Origin: Chloroflexota bacterium
Lineage (GTDB): Bacteria; Chloroflexota; Limnocylindria; Limnocylindrales; CSP1-4
DNA: 64,000 bases
Direction of reading: 5' to 3'
Assembly: GCA_017853275.1 (NCBI GenBank)
Contig: JAFMJV010000005.1
Span: 45,135-109,134, forward strand
Part shown: positions 62,673 to 64,000 of the stretch, piece after piece
Layout: every line of letters begins with the position of its first letter
Numbering within the stretch: position 1 is the first letter of the stretch
Notes under the pieces: model-generated
What the model saw: only the letters and a program-made list of their open reading frames with translations
Told to the model about the DNA's origin: nothing
Databases searched by the model: none
Translations under genes and position numbers: made by a program

Positions 62673-62722
62673 CCTGTATATCGTCGCGCTTCCGCGCCGT
62701 TCCGGCCAGCCGGACGGTGGTC

Positions 62723-62741
62723 CCGGTCCAGGGGGGACCGG
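62723..62741. promoter_or_regulatory. Inverted repeat in divergent promoter region (operator candidate)
   Basis: CCGGTCC and GGACCGG form a perfect 7-bp inverted repeat with a five-base spacer. It ends 18 bases before the TAGAAT box of the Gfo/Idh gene, so it would cover the -35 region. Confidence 0.4.
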
Positions 62742-62759
62742 TGGAGCCTCCCCGGACGC

Positions 62760-62765
62760 TAGAAT
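62760..62765 (+). promoter_or_regulatory. Candidate -10 box for the Gfo/Idh gene
   Basis: TAGAAT lies 32 bases before the ATG, leaving a leader with the Shine-Dalgarno GGAGGAGACC. It is one of the better consensus matches in the window. Confidence 0.5.
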
Positions 62766-62797
62766 CCGGCGGTCCGCACCACCCTCCGGAGGAGACC

Positions 62798-64000
62798 ATG
62801 CGCGCCCATTCGATCGCGATGCTCGGGACCGGGCTGATCGGCGACTTCTACACGATGACCCTCCACGGACAGCGCGGCGCGGACCGGGTCCGGGTCGTCT
62901 ACTCCCGGAGCGAGGAGCGCGGCCGTGCCTTCTCGGAGCGCTGGGGGATCCCCGAGCAGACGACCTCGATCCAGGCGGCGATCGACCATCCGGACGTGGA
63001 TGTCGTGGTGGTCGCGCTCCCGAACCATCTCCACGAGGAGGCGGTGACCGCGGTCGCGAAGGCGGGCAAGGCGGTCCTGTGCACGAAGCCCCTCGGGCGG
63101 ACGGCGGCCGAGGCGCAGCGGATGCTCGCCGCGGTGGAGAAGGCGGGCGTCTTCGCGGGCTACCTCGAGGACCTGTGCTACACGCCCAAGACCCTGAAGG
63201 CGATCCGCTCCGTGGAGGAGGGGGCGATCGGCGATGTCACGTGGGTCCGCTCCCGGGAGACCCACCCCGGCCCCCACTCCGCCTGGTTCTGGGACGGCCG
63301 GCTCACCGGCGGCGGCCCGATCATCGACCTCGGCTGCCACTGCATCGAGATCATCCGGAACTTCGCGGGGAAGGGGAACCGGCCCGTGGAGGTCCTCTGC
63401 CATACGGACACGCTCGTCCACCCGATCGATGACGAGGACAACGCGATCGCGCTCATCCGCTTCGAATCGGGGGCGATCGGCCAGTTCGAGGTGAGCTGGA
63501 CCTTCCGGGGCGGGATGGACCTGCGCGACGAGGTGGCCGGGACCCACGGGACGATCTGGCTCAACCACTTCCTGCGCACCGGCTTCGAGATGTTCACCGC
63601 GGGCGGCGAGAAGGGCTACGTGGCGGAGAAGGCGGAGACGAGCGCGGGCTGGCTCTTCCCGGTGGGAGACGAGGTCTCGGAGCTGGGCTACGTGGACATG
63701 TTCACGGACATGTTCCGGAGCATGGATGCGGGGACCGCGCCGCGCGAGACCTTCTACGACGGCTACGTCGTGAACTCCATCATGGACGCCTGCTACCGCT
63801 CCGCGAAGGCGCGCGCCTGGGTCCCCGTGGAGCTCGACTGGCGCGGCGGCACGACCGCGCGGATCGCCGCGAAGCCGGAGCTCTACGACGGCCAGGTCGT
63901 GATCAAGCGGGAGCTCCTCCCGGACGGGCGCGAGAAGCTGATCCTCAAGGACCCGGCCACGGGCGACTTCTCGGACCGGGTCGTCGCGGTCAAGGGCTGA
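62798..64000 (+). CDS. Gfo/Idh/MocA-family dehydrogenase
   Basis: The 400-residue oxidoreductase has the Rossmann motif [13 protein letters not shown], and the family EKP motif appears as CTKPLG with Lys97, so the Glu is replaced by Thr. The C-terminal half includes [16 protein letters not shown] with the typical catalytic His, and [28 protein letters not shown] precedes the ATG, and the stop TGA ends exactly at the window's right edge. It probably oxidises a sugar or polyol. It is different in length and motif from the 39.9-kb paralogue. Confidence 0.88.
   Translation: MRAHSIAMLGTGLIGDFYTMTLHGQRGADRVRVVYSRSEERGRAFSERWGIPEQTTSIQAAIDHPDVDVVVVALPNHLHEEAVTAVAKAGKAVLCTKPLGRTAAEAQRMLAAVEKAGVFAGYLEDLCYTPKTLKAIRSVEEGAIGDVTWVRSRETHPGPHSAWFWDGRLTGGGPIIDLGCHCIEIIRNFAGKGNRPVEVLCHTDTLVHPIDDEDNAIALIRFESGAIGQFEVSWTFRGGMDLRDEVAGTHGTIWLNHFLRTGFEMFTAGGEKGYVAEKAETSAGWLFPVGDEVSELGYVDMFTDMFRSMDAGTAPRETFYDGYVVNSIMDACYRSAKARAWVPVELDWRGGTTARIAAKPELYDGQVVIKRELLPDGREKLILKDPATGDFSDRVVAVKG

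Noticed and set aside
1..64000. Mobile elements, prophage or CRISPR arrays
   Set aside because: I saw no transposase, integrase, phage gene, att-like repeat beside the tRNA or regularly spaced repeat.

Overview
The window is very GC-rich bacterial DNA with extreme G/C third-position codon use (Ile almost always ATC, Phe almost always TTC). It is gene-dense: about 62 protein genes plus one tRNA, many starts overlapping the previous stop by 1-11 bases, and no gene-free stretch over 300 bases. Signal peptides are of a simple type, and there are a lipoprotein, an F420-type luciferase-like oxidoreductase, a DUF1918 protein, a CSLREA/beta-helix protein and many TANNNT boxes set 6-7 bases before start codons. 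Together these suggest a high-GC Chloroflexota (Limnocylindria-like), or less likely an actinobacterium. This is inference; no 16S rRNA is present.

Layout. 1-5.3 kb (minus): KDPG aldolase, KDG kinase and B12-dependent methionine synthase (C-terminus cut by the window edge). 5.4-8.5 kb (plus): an SDR / FAD-oxidoreductase / phosphotriesterase-family cassette divergent from the KDG genes. 8.5-13.4 kb (minus): proC with a glutaminyl cyclase, then a tightly overlapping set of a BtuF-like corrinoid-binding protein, zinc-ribbon methyltransferase, LLM oxidoreductase and cupin. 13.5-15.6 kb: a NatAB-type ABC exporter. 15.7-16.6 kb: a 7Fe ferredoxin and a blue-copper-like protein. 16.7-20.9 kb: a complete PotADBC-type polyamine importer. 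20.9-24.8 kb: small zinc-ribbon and membrane proteins, SRPBCC, LOG, RpiB and a secreted esterase. 24.9-32.5 kb: beta-helix protein, ApbE, a repeat lipoprotein, a MacAB-like exporter, a K+ channel, a lipase and tRNA-Gly(TCC). 32.6-36.8 kb: secreted proteins of unknown role and small membrane proteins. 36.9-41.0 kb: a sugar ABC importer without ATPase, and a convergent Gfo/Idh dehydrogenase. 41.2-45.0 kb: sulfatase, a duplicated NTF2-like protein, a RecB-like nuclease and a small membrane protein. 45.2-51.8 kb: a BMP-type nucleoside importer coupled to a cytochrome P450. 51.9-56.0 kb: a glycine-betaine/choline importer with a double permease. 56.0-62.7 kb: a three-subunit molybdenum hydroxylase, a choline-dehydrogenase-like GMC enzyme and an MFS transporter. 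62.8-64.0 kb: a second Gfo/Idh dehydrogenase.

How it fits together. The window is rich in uptake (four importers: polyamine, sugar, nucleoside-like, betaine/choline) with oxidative enzymes beside each transporter. This suggests an aerobic heterotroph feeding on diverse small organics. No helix-turn-helix transcription factor is visible in 64 kb, and no phage, insertion sequence or CRISPR was seen. The most distinctive genome-level signal is the recurrent TANNNT-N6/7-start arrangement, which indicates that leaderless transcripts are common.
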